A DNA stretch of 14,990 nt from Burkholderiales bacterium (GTDB taxonomy: Bacteria; Pseudomonadota; Gammaproteobacteria; Burkholderiales; Burkholderiaceae_C). Under the pieces are notes generated by a model that had not been told where the DNA came from, ran no database searches, and saw only the letters and a list, made by a program, of their open reading frames with translations. Shown piece by piece: positions 1 to 6,958 of the stretch. A program made the position numbers and the translations under genes. The stretch spans positions 1 to 14,990 of the forward strand of contig SXSX01000207.1 of the NCBI GenBank assembly GCA_005793295.1, in the 5' to 3' direction. Every line of letters begins with the position of its first letter. The first letter of the stretch is position 1.

Positions 1-83
1 TTACCGCCGCCGCCGCCGACCCCAATGACTTTAATAAGGGTGCCTTGGTTAAAAATTTCTTCGTCAATCATTTCGATGGTCAT
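1..83 (-). CDS. ftsZ: Cell division protein FtsZ, N-terminal fragment (runs off the left edge)
   Basis: Tubulin-like GTPase that forms the cytoplasmic Z-ring and recruits the divisome. Only the first 27 codons and two bases of the next are in the window. The peptide begins MTIEMIDEEIFNQG and runs into IKVIGVGGGGG, the first beta strand and glycine-rich nucleotide-binding loop found at this place in all FtsZ proteins; the two remaining bases (AA) fit the expected Asn. The ATG at 83-81 is preceded by AGGAG at 94-90 with six bases between. It is the last gene seen in the cluster, directly after ftsA as in most proteobacteria, but separated from it by 152 bases, the largest gap in the window. Most of the gene lies outside, so nothing can be said of its GTPase T7 loop or C-terminal tail. 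Confidence 0.96.
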   Translation of the reverse strand, partial: MTIEMIDEEIFNQGTLIKVIGVGGGGG

Positions 84-235
84 TTGGAGCTCCTAGAGTT
101 TGAAATTCGATACGTGGTTTTAAAAAGAGGGTGGTCAAAGTGGATTCGGCCTGGCGGACTACCCCTGGCAAGCCAAAAGGAAGAAGGCCATGGAGAAGGA
201 CTTTGGGGGACACAAAGTTTGAAGGTCTGGATCAT
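80..235 (-). CDS. Possible 51-residue small ORF filling the ftsA-ftsZ gap (doubtful)
   Basis: An ATG at 235-233 follows the ftsA stop TAA (238-236) with no gap, and the frame stays open for 51 codons to a TGA at 82-80. That TGA shares bases with the ftsZ ATG as ATGA, the same junction type used eight times in this cluster. A weak Shine-Dalgarno-like GGGGA lies at 248-244, eight bases before the ATG. The peptide starts MIQTFKLCVPQSPSPWPSSF; it is rich in Pro and Ser, has no membrane segment and matches no family I recognise. It uses rare-type codons (AGG twice, CGA twice), which argues against a real gene. A frame of this length arises by chance fairly often, so I rate it as a candidate only; the stretch may simply be the ftsZ leader. 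Confidence 0.15.
   Translation of the reverse strand: MIQTFKLCVPQSPSPWPSSFWLARGSPPGRIHFDHPLFKTTYRISNSRSSK
90..94 (-). promoter_or_regulatory. Ribosome binding site of ftsZ
   Basis: AGGAG read on the minus strand, six bases before the ftsZ ATG at 83. It is a strong Shine-Dalgarno match and fixes the start, so ftsZ does not depend only on reinitiation from upstream translation. Confidence 0.8.
110..138 (-). promoter_or_regulatory. Candidate sigma-70 promoter for ftsZ
   Basis: In the ftsA-ftsZ gap the minus strand has TTGACC (138-133), a good -35 match, then 17 bases, then ACGTAT (115-110), a weak -10 match. It would give a transcript starting about 20 bases before the ftsZ ATG. Extra promoters just before ftsZ are known in other bacteria, and this is the only gap wide enough here to hold one. 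The -10 box is poor and any AT-rich stretch can yield such a match, so confidence is low. Confidence 0.2.
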
Positions 236-1465
236 TTAAAAAGTCCCCGCAAAAAAATCACGAAGTTGAGAAAAAGCACCTTTGACGGAGCCGCTTTTTT
301 GTGAAACTTTGATTCCGCGCATGCGGGCAATCCGCGCCTCTTCTAGAAAACCCATCACGGTGGCTGCACGCGGTTGCGCAACCATGTCCGCCAGCGCGTT
401 GGAATACTGAGGGAGTCCGCGGCGAACGGGTTTAAGGAAGATGTCTTCACCAAGTTCAACCATTCCTGGCATCACACAACTGCCACCGGTTAATACGATG
501 CCTGAGGACAAAACTTCTTCGTAACCTGAATCCCGCATGACTTGGTTCACCAAGCTAAAAATTTCTTCAATGCGTGGCTCGATCACGCCAGCCAAGGCTT
601 GGCGGCTCAGCATGCGTGGGCTTCGGTCGCCCAAGCCTGGGACTTCCACCTGGACTTCAGGATCGACCAAGACTTGTTTGGCATGGCCGCTATCGACTTT
701 GATTTCTTCGGCATCTTTGGTGGGGGTGCGCAAGGCCATCGCAATATCACTGGTGATTAAGTCTCCCGCAATGGGTATCACTGCGGTATGGCGAATCGCA
801 CCGTTAGTGAATATCGCTACGTCGGTGGTTCCTGCGCCAATATCGACCAACGCAACGCCTAATTCCCTCTCGTCTTCAGTGAGTACCGATAGGCTAGACG
901 CCAAGGGGTTCAACATTAACTGCTCAACTTCCAAGCCGCATCGACGAATACACTTGATAATATTTTCTGCAGCACTTTGCGCGCCTGTGACGATATGGAC
1001 TTTAGCTTCGAGCCGCATCCCGCTCATGCCGATGGGCTCTTTCACATCTTGCCCATCAATGATGAATTCTTGCGGCTCCACTAGCAACAGCCGCTGATCG
1101 GTTGAAATGTGAATCGCTTTTGCGGTCTCAACTACTCTTGATACATCGGCTTGCGAGACTTCGCGGTCCTTGATCGCCACCATTCCACTGGAGTTCATTC
1201 CACGAATATGGCTTCCGGTGATACCGGTGTACACGCGCGTGATCTTGCAATCAGCCATCAACTCCGCTTCTTTGAGTGCCTGTTGGATACTTTGAACCGT
1301 TGCATCGATGTTGACAACCACACCCCGCTTCAGTCCCGTGCTTGGCGCAGAACCAAAACCTGCCAATCGCAAGCTGCCTCCTGGCATGACTTCTGCGACC
1401 ACCGCCATGACCTTGGCGGTGCCAATGTCAAGTCCCACTACTAAGTCTTTGTATTCTTTTGCCAT
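236..1465 (-). CDS. ftsA: Cell division protein FtsA
   Basis: Actin-like ATPase that tethers FtsZ filaments to the inner face of the cytoplasmic membrane and helps recruit later divisome proteins. The 409-residue product has the actin-fold phosphate 1 motif GLDIGTAKV (11-19), phosphate 2 motif VDIGAGTTDV (207-216) and adenosine motif GIVLTGGS (322-329). The stretch between about 85 and 165 corresponds to the FtsA-specific 1C domain. The C-terminus, GAFSQLRDFFAGTF (396-409), is the expected amphipathic membrane-targeting helix, preceded by a short basic linker. Length is close to the E. coli protein (420). ATG at 1465 has AGG eight bases upstream. It follows ftsQ by 22 bases. Nothing is missing or odd. 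Confidence 0.98.
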   Translation of the reverse strand: MAKEYKDLVVGLDIGTAKVMAVVAEVMPGGSLRLAGFGSAPSTGLKRGVVVNIDATVQSIQQALKEAELMADCKITRVYTGITGSHIRGMNSSGMVAIKDREVSQADVSRVVETAKAIHISTDQRLLLVEPQEFIIDGQDVKEPIGMSGMRLEAKVHIVTGAQSAAENIIKCIRRCGLEVEQLMLNPLASSLSVLTEDERELGVALVDIGAGTTDVAIFTNGAIRHTAVIPIAGDLITSDIAMALRTPTKDAEEIKVDSGHAKQVLVDPEVQVEVPGLGDRSPRMLSRQALAGVIEPRIEEIFSLVNQVMRDSGYEEVLSSGIVLTGGSCVMPGMVELGEDIFLKPVRRGLPQYSNALADMVAQPRAATVMGFLEEARIARMRGIKVSQKSGSVKGAFSQLRDFFAGTF

Positions 1466-1487
1466 AGTTTGATACCTGCTTCGTTAT

Positions 1488-2276
1488 TCACTGTTTTTTG
1501 GTCGCCATGTCTGTCAAAGTCGTAACACCTCTGAGACGAATGGCATACCCGTTTTCATGACGCAAATCTGCTGACTCGAGCGCGCTCAATGGTCGCGCAT
1601 ACCGCACTGCGACTTGGGTTAATGTTTTTAAAAATCGTTCTGCTCGCACCGCGACTTCTTCAGAACTACCTCGACCCAACTCAATGGCCGCACCCGTTTC
1701 CAAAACGACACGCCAACTTCCCTTGCCTGTAAGCTCCATTGATGCCAATGGAATATCTATGCGCGAAAACAAGGGCTCCACCAAACGGTATGTTTTGAGC
1801 ACGACCGATCCCTGCCCACCGGGACCCGACAGCCGTGCAAGTTGGTCTTGCTCAACTTCACCTAAGTTGGCGTCAAACACTTCACCAAAGGAATTGAGCA
1901 GGCGCGGTTCGCTTTCGGCTCCCCAAAAAGCGACTGCTTTGTGCTCTTCCAAATTCACCCGCAAGCGGTTGGGGAAATCGCGATGAATGACCGCGCTTCG
2001 AACCCACGGCATAGCTTCAAACACTGTTCGCGTTTGTCCTAAATCAACGGTGAAAAACGTACCTTTGACGCGCGATACCACGTGGGCTCGCACGGTAGGA
2101 ACATTGGTATGCGTTACGTCGCCGAGGACAGAGATACTTTGCACAGCAAAGACACTGCGACTCGATAACCAGCGCGCTCCCGCCACTGCGGCAAAAATAC
2201 CAAGCATCACGAGCAAGAGCACAGTCGCTCTGTTCATAAGGCGAATATCAAAGGGCAGGGGCTCGTTGCGGTTCAT
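1488..2276 (-). CDS. ftsQ: Cell division protein FtsQ
   Basis: Bitopic inner-membrane divisome protein that, with FtsL and FtsB, links the cytoplasmic ring to septal wall synthesis. The 262-residue product has a short cytoplasmic tail, one membrane helix (about 17-36) and a periplasmic part. A POTRA domain fits about 44-114 (FAVQSISVLGDV at its start, then WVRSAVIHRDFPNRLRV), followed by the beta domain ending in ADLRHENGYAIRLRG (236-250), a conserved FtsQ segment. Length matches the family (E. coli 276). ATG at 2276 overlaps the ddl stop as ATGA and has AAGGA seven bases upstream. FtsB, its usual partner, is not encoded in this window; in proteobacteria it is normally elsewhere. Confidence 0.96.
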   Translation of the reverse strand: MNRNEPLPFDIRLMNRATVLLLVMLGIFAAVAGARWLSSRSVFAVQSISVLGDVTHTNVPTVRAHVVSRVKGTFFTVDLGQTRTVFEAMPWVRSAVIHRDFPNRLRVNLEEHKAVAFWGAESEPRLLNSFGEVFDANLGEVEQDQLARLSGPGGQGSVVLKTYRLVEPLFSRIDIPLASMELTGKGSWRVVLETGAAIELGRGSSEEVAVRAERFLKTLTQVAVRYARPLSALESADLRHENGYAIRLRGVTTLTDMATKKQ

Positions 2277-3241
2277 GCAATCGTCCTTGCGCTGCCAGAA
2301 CTACCCGCACTGTCGAGTGCCGTGTGCGCTAACAAATTAACACACAACTCTTCATAGCTCATCCCTTGGGCCCGCGCTGACATGGGAACCAAAGAGTGCC
2401 CGGTCATACCTGGCGAGGTGTTGATTTCTAGCAAATAGGGTTTGCGCGTGACCGCATCGATCATGACGTCAGCCCGGGCCCAGCCTCGGCAACCTAACAC
2501 TTGGTAGGCCTGCTTTGCCAATTCTGCAATCGCTTCCTCTTCTCCTGCGGGTAAACCGGCTGGTACCAAGTATTGGGTGGTATCGGTGAAGTATTTGTTT
2601 TGGTAATCGTAATTTCCATCGGGTGCCACGATGCGAATCAAAGGCAAGGCTTGCGGTGCATGGGTATCACCCAGCAACGGACAGGTGACTTCATCACCTG
2701 CAATAAATTGCTCGCATAAAACCAACGAGTCATGTTGCGACGCCAAGGCATAGGCTGCATCACATTGTTCTAATGCAGTAACTTTGGTCAACCCGATCGT
2801 TGAACCTTCACGCGCAGGTTTCACAATCATGGGAGAACCCAATTGCACAAAGGCTGCGCGGGTTTGGGCGGCGCTACTGACTTGGCTCCATGCGGGAGTC
2901 GCAAGACCCTCAAAGCGCCAGATGCGCTTGGTCATGACCTTGTCCATAGAAATACTCGAGGCCATTACACCGGAACCGGTGTAGGGAATACCCATCAACT
3001 CCAAAGCACCTTGTACCGTACCGTCTTCGCCAAAGCGCCCGTGCAGGGCGATAAAGCAACGTGTAAAGCCTTCGCGTTTGAGTTCGCTCATATCTCGCTC
3101 AGCCGGATCAAAGGCATGCGCATCAATACCCTGCGATAAAAGTGCTTTCAAGACGCCTTCCCCTGACATGAATGACACCTCTCGCTCGGCAGAGATACCG
3201 CCCATCAGCACAGCCACTTTTCCGAAATGTTTGTTTTTCAT
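2273..3241 (-). CDS. ddl: D-alanine--D-alanine ligase (DdlB type)
   Basis: ATP-grasp enzyme of the cytoplasm that joins two D-alanines, giving the dipeptide MurF adds to the precursor. The 322-residue product has GGISAEREVS (14-23), ALHGRFGEDGT (65-75), the glycine-rich loop KPAREGSTIG (141-150) and the metal-binding LEINTSPGMT (271-280). KYFTDTTQY (216-224) has Tyr at the position that in DdlB marks D-Ala rather than D-lactate as the second substrate, so no sign of depsipeptide-type vancomycin resistance. The frame is open upstream to 3313, but the start at 3241 is preferred: it makes an ATGA overlap with the murC stop, gives normal length, and the longer version adds 24 basic residues lying inside murC. 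No good Shine-Dalgarno precedes it, so its translation is probably coupled to murC. Confidence 0.96.
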   Translation of the reverse strand: MKNKHFGKVAVLMGGISAEREVSFMSGEGVLKALLSQGIDAHAFDPAERDMSELKREGFTRCFIALHGRFGEDGTVQGALELMGIPYTGSGVMASSISMDKVMTKRIWRFEGLATPAWSQVSSAAQTRAAFVQLGSPMIVKPAREGSTIGLTKVTALEQCDAAYALASQHDSLVLCEQFIAGDEVTCPLLGDTHAPQALPLIRIVAPDGNYDYQNKYFTDTTQYLVPAGLPAGEEEAIAELAKQAYQVLGCRGWARADVMIDAVTRKPYLLEINTSPGMTGHSLVPMSARAQGMSYEELCVNLLAHTALDSAGSSGSARTIA

Positions 3242-4650
3242 TGCGCTTTTCTTTTTTGGAGTATTTCTACGACCGCACCTGCCACCGCGCTGACCGAACC
3301 TGCTCCCATACACAGCAAGACATCGCCTGCCTTCAAAAAGTCAACTGCGGCCTGCGCCATGGTCTGAATGTCATCGACAAAAATGGCCTCTACCTTGTCA
3401 GCGATGCGCAGCGCACGTATCAACGCGCGACCGTCTGCGGCCACGATGGGCGCTTCACCTGCGGCATACACTTCTGCCAACAGCACAGCATCAGCCAATT
3501 CCATCACTTTGACAAAATCTTCAAAGCAATCTCGCGTTCGGGTGTAACGGTGGGGCTGGAAGGCCAAGACCAACCTGCGATTGGGGAATGCCCCGCGAGC
3601 CGCAGCTAAAGTTGCGGCCATTTCGACTGGATGGTGCCCATAGTCATCGACCACAGTCACGGCGGCATCTTTTTCCATGCTGTGGTCGCCATAACGCTGG
3701 AATCGACGGCCTACGCCTTTGAACTCACAAAGTGCTTTTTGTACCGCAGCATCTTCAATATTGAGTTCTACTGCGATGGCGATGGCTGAGAGCGCATTCA
3801 ATACATTGTGTCGACCCGGAAGATTCAGAACAATCTCCATATCTGGCAGAGTGACTCCGTTACTCCGTTGCACCGTAAAGTGCATCTGGCCTCCCACCGC
3901 TTTCACATTGATCGCCCGAACCTGCGCATCTTCAGAAAACCCGTAACTCGTCACAGGACAAGTCACTTGGTCAACGATGGCCCGAACCGCAGCATCGTCC
4001 GTACACAAAATGGCCGTTCCATAAAAAGGCATGCGATGCAGGAAATCAACAAATGCTTTTTGCAAACGGCCAAAATCATGGCCAGAGGTTTCCATGTGGT
4101 CCGCATCGATATTGGTGACGACGGCCATCACCGGTAATAGATTCAAAAACGACGCATCGGATTCATCGGCTTCCACCACAATGTATTCACCGCTTCCCAG
4201 TCGGGCATTGGCTCCCGCGCTGTTAAGCCGTCCGCCAATCACAAACGTTGGATCTAACCCGGCCTCCGCCAGTACGCTTGCTACGAGACTGGTCGTAGTG
4301 GTTTTGCCGTGGGTCCCCGCAATTGCAATGCCCTGCTTTAATCGCATTAATTCAGCCAGCATCAATGCCCGCGGAACAATAGGAATATGCATTTCTCTTG
4401 CTTTGACAACCTCGGGGTTGCTGGCCTTGACCGCTGTTGAAGTGACAACCGCATCGGCCTTTTCAACATGGCTGGCAGCATGACCCACATAGGTCTGAAT
4501 CCCCATAGACGACAATCGCTGTAAGACCGAACTATCCGACAAATCCGAGCCTGAAATTTGGTAACCCAAATTAAAAAGAATCTCCGCAATGCCCGACATG
4601 CCGGAACCACCAATACCAACAAAATGAATATGGCGAATGGCGTGCTTCAT
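3238..4650 (-). CDS. murC: UDP-N-acetylmuramate--L-alanine ligase MurC
   Basis: First Mur ligase: ATP-dependent addition of L-Ala to UDP-MurNAc in the cytoplasm. The 470-residue product shows the N-terminal UDP-binding fold (IHFVGIGGSGMSGIAE, 8-23), the Mur ligase P-loop AGTHGKTTTT (111-120), the acidic EADESDASF (160-168), and in the C-terminal domain VDDYGHHP (334-341) and FQPHRYTRT (364-372), all MurC signatures. Length equals the usual 460-490. The ATG at 4650 overlaps the murG stop as ATGA, with GAGGAG eight bases upstream. Unlike some lineages, no murB follows it; ddl comes next with another ATGA overlap. Confidence 0.98.
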   Translation of the reverse strand: MKHAIRHIHFVGIGGSGMSGIAEILFNLGYQISGSDLSDSSVLQRLSSMGIQTYVGHAASHVEKADAVVTSTAVKASNPEVVKAREMHIPIVPRALMLAELMRLKQGIAIAGTHGKTTTTSLVASVLAEAGLDPTFVIGGRLNSAGANARLGSGEYIVVEADESDASFLNLLPVMAVVTNIDADHMETSGHDFGRLQKAFVDFLHRMPFYGTAILCTDDAAVRAIVDQVTCPVTSYGFSEDAQVRAINVKAVGGQMHFTVQRSNGVTLPDMEIVLNLPGRHNVLNALSAIAIAVELNIEDAAVQKALCEFKGVGRRFQRYGDHSMEKDAAVTVVDDYGHHPVEMAATLAAARGAFPNRRLVLAFQPHRYTRTRDCFEDFVKVMELADAVLLAEVYAAGEAPIVAADGRALIRALRIADKVEAIFVDDIQTMAQAAVDFLKAGDVLLCMGAGSVSAVAGAVVEILQKRKAQ

Positions 4651-5711
4651 TGGGCAAGCTCCTCACAGGCTTGAGCGATGGCCCGGGTAGCGTTTAAACA
4701 AGCCAATGTTTTGGCTTTTTCTGCGCAGTCTTTCAATACATCACGGTTCAGGGATTGCAGCCACGTGGCTAAATACTCGGGTGTGAGTTCACTTTGTTGA
4801 ATCAACCACCCCGCACCCTGCATGGTTAAAAATTGTGCGTTATGGGTTTGATGATCGTCAACCGCGCCTGGGAACGGGACAAACAAAGCAGCCGCTCCGA
4901 TTGCAGCGATTTCTGTCACCGTGCTCGCGCCCGCACGGCAAATCACAATATCGGCATCTGCAAAGGCTTGCGCTGTGTTGTCAATAAAGGGGGTGAGCGT
5001 TGCTACGACGTTTGCGTTAAAGTAATTCGATCGCAATGTGTCTATTTCCTTCTCCCCGCTTTGATGCATGACGCTGGGTCGGTCTGCCAAAGCAATTTTT
5101 GCTAAGGCCAGAGGCACGACGGCGTTAAGCGCCCGCGCACCCAAACTTCCACCGACCACTAAGACCTTCAGCGGACCGGTTCGGCCAGAAAATCGCTTAG
5201 AGGGTTCTGCTTGTTTTAAGAATTCACCCCGTAGCGGATTTCCGACCCACTGCGCTTTTTTCATGACATGGGGAAATGCGGTAAACACACGAGCCGCCAC
5301 TTTGGAGAGCGCCTGATTGGCCATCCCTGCAATCGCATTTTGCTCGTGCAATACCAAAGGAATACGCCGCAAGACCGTCACCAAACCAGCTGGCAAACTG
5401 ATGTACCCGCCAAAGCCCAAGACCACATCAGGACCCACCCGTTGCAACACTTGGAAGCTCTGAAAACACGCACGCAGCAAACGCCAAGGCAACAGGACCC
5501 ACGTCATCACACCTTTGCCCCTGACGCCCGAAAAATCCACCAACTCCACGGGGAATCCACGCAGAGGAACCAATCGCGTTTCCATACTGTTTGGCGTTCC
5601 CAACCAGTGGACACGCCAACCATTGTCTCGCAACGCTTGTGCAACAGCCAAGCCTGGGAAGATATGTCCTCCCGTGCCTCCGGCCATCACCAACGCACAA
5701 GGACGGTTCAT
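4647..5711 (-). CDS. murG: Lipid II synthase MurG (UDP-GlcNAc:undecaprenyl-PP-MurNAc-pentapeptide GlcNAc transferase)
   Basis: Peripheral inner-membrane GT-B glycosyltransferase that adds GlcNAc to lipid I, making lipid II on the cytoplasmic face. The 354-residue product has the two MurG glycine-rich loops, GGTGGH (11-16) and GFGGYIS (99-105), then HEQN (122-125), the third loop GGSLGA (187-192) and the donor-binding RAGASTVTE (259-267) with PGAVDDHQTHNA (281-292). Hydrophobic and basic residues around 66-82 may give the membrane contact patch. Length is typical (E. coli 355). The ATG at 5711 overlaps the ftsW stop as ATGA and is preceded by AAGGAGG (5724-5718), the strongest Shine-Dalgarno I noticed in the cluster. 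Confidence 0.98.
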   Translation of the reverse strand: MNRPCALVMAGGTGGHIFPGLAVAQALRDNGWRVHWLGTPNSMETRLVPLRGFPVELVDFSGVRGKGVMTWVLLPWRLLRACFQSFQVLQRVGPDVVLGFGGYISLPAGLVTVLRRIPLVLHEQNAIAGMANQALSKVAARVFTAFPHVMKKAQWVGNPLRGEFLKQAEPSKRFSGRTGPLKVLVVGGSLGARALNAVVPLALAKIALADRPSVMHQSGEKEIDTLRSNYFNANVVATLTPFIDNTAQAFADADIVICRAGASTVTEIAAIGAAALFVPFPGAVDDHQTHNAQFLTMQGAGWLIQQSELTPEYLATWLQSLNRDVLKDCAEKAKTLACLNATRAIAQACEELAQ

Positions 5712-6958
5712 GAGCGGCCTCCTTGTTGCATGCGGCGATTCTCATAATCAATCCGCATGACCAAAGCCAATGCCACCAAATTAATCAAAATGGCCGAACC
5801 ACCGTAACTCATCAAAGGCAAAGTTAAGCCTTTGGTTGGTAAAGCACCAAGGTTTACGCCCATATTGATAAAGGCTTGAAAGCCCATCCAGATTCCCACT
5901 CCTTGTGCTGCCAATCCGGCAAACACCCGGTCCAGTGCAATCGCATGGCGACCAATATGCATGATCCGACGCGTAAGCCACAGGAAAAGGCCAATCAAAA
6001 TAACCACGCCAAAAAGACCAAACTCCTCGCCAATCACCGCCAGCAAGAAGTCGGTATGGGCTTCGGGAAGCCAATGCAGTTTTTCGACACTACCACCCAA
6101 ACCTACGCCGAAAATTTCACCCCGGCCTATCGCTATCAAAGAGTGTGAAAGCTGGTAACCCTTGCCCAAGGCGTGTTTTTCACTCCACGGATCAAGGTAC
6201 GCAAAAATACGTTCGCGACGCCATTCACTGAGCGCGATCATCAACCCAAAGGCCACCACCAAGATAGTAGCAATCAAGAAAAACATGCGGGCATTGACTC
6301 CGCCAATAAATAAAATTCCCATGGCAATCACAGCGATCACCATAAAAGCGCCCATGTCGGGCTCTGCCAAAAGTAGTATTCCCACCAAGGCCACGGCAAC
6401 CCCCATGGGAATGACTGCACGGAAAAAGTCTTCCTTTACATCCATCTTTCGAACCATATAATTTGAGGCGTACAAAAGCACTGCAAATTTTGCTAATTCA
6501 GAAGGCTGAAAATTCATCACTCCAAGTGAAATCCAGCGCCTAGCGCCGTTCACCCCTTTGCCAACAAACGGCAGTAGTACGGCAACTAAAAGTAAGATTG
6601 ACGCAACAAAAAGCCAAGGCGCAATCCGCTCCCACACTTCAACGGGCACTTGGAACGCAATGATGGACGCAATGATCGCGATCGAAATAGAGACCAGATG
6701 CCGAATCAAGAAATGGCTGTGGGCGTAGTTGGCAAACTTGGGGTTATCAGGCATCGCAATCGTTGCCGAATACACCATCACCACACCCCATAACACCAAA
6801 GTAAGCACGACCCACAGCAAAGGTTGATCAAACGATTGAAGGCTTGCAGGCATGGGGCTGTATGCAGCTCGGCGTCCCAAACGAACGGGCAAAGCCTCCG
6901 CTGCCTCCGGATCAGGCAAACCAAACCACCGGCCAAAGGTGAGTCTTAGCGCGTTCAT
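5708..6958 (-). CDS. ftsW: Septal peptidoglycan glycosyltransferase FtsW (SEDS family)
   Basis: Polytopic inner-membrane SEDS protein that polymerises lipid II into septal glycan, working with FtsI. The 416-residue product has a cytoplasmic tail of about 45 residues and then about ten membrane helices. SEDS motifs are present: GARRWISLG (138-146) followed by QPSELAKF (151-158), EPDMG (199-203), LPEAHTDFL (297-305) containing the catalytic Asp at about 303, and LPLMSYGGS (380-388). Its place between murD and murG is the standard one for FtsW and separates it from RodA. ATG at 6958 overlaps the murD stop as ATGA, with GAGG seven bases upstream. The family identity is sure; only the exact membrane topology is inferred. 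Confidence 0.97.
   Translation of the reverse strand: MNALRLTFGRWFGLPDPEAAEALPVRLGRRAAYSPMPASLQSFDQPLLWVVLTLVLWGVVMVYSATIAMPDNPKFANYAHSHFLIRHLVSISIAIIASIIAFQVPVEVWERIAPWLFVASILLLVAVLLPFVGKGVNGARRWISLGVMNFQPSELAKFAVLLYASNYMVRKMDVKEDFFRAVIPMGVAVALVGILLLAEPDMGAFMVIAVIAMGILFIGGVNARMFFLIATILVVAFGLMIALSEWRRERIFAYLDPWSEKHALGKGYQLSHSLIAIGRGEIFGVGLGGSVEKLHWLPEAHTDFLLAVIGEEFGLFGVVILIGLFLWLTRRIMHIGRHAIALDRVFAGLAAQGVGIWMGFQAFINMGVNLGALPTKGLTLPLMSYGGSAILINLVALALVMRIDYENRRMQQGGRS

Noticed and set aside
4..18. CCG triplet run at the left edge as a microsatellite
   Set aside because: It encodes the conserved glycine tract of FtsZ (GGGGG), so it is explained by coding.
200..216. Inverted repeat CTTTG/CAAAG in the ftsA-ftsZ gap as a terminator
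   Set aside because: Stem of only five base pairs, no following T run on the minus strand, and a terminator between ftsA and ftsZ would be unexpected.
45..239. 64-codon plus-strand frame across the ftsZ start and ftsA-ftsZ gap
   Set aside because: Overlaps the ftsZ start antisense, no ribosome binding site that stands out and no family resemblance. The minus-strand frame in the same gap fits the gene architecture better.
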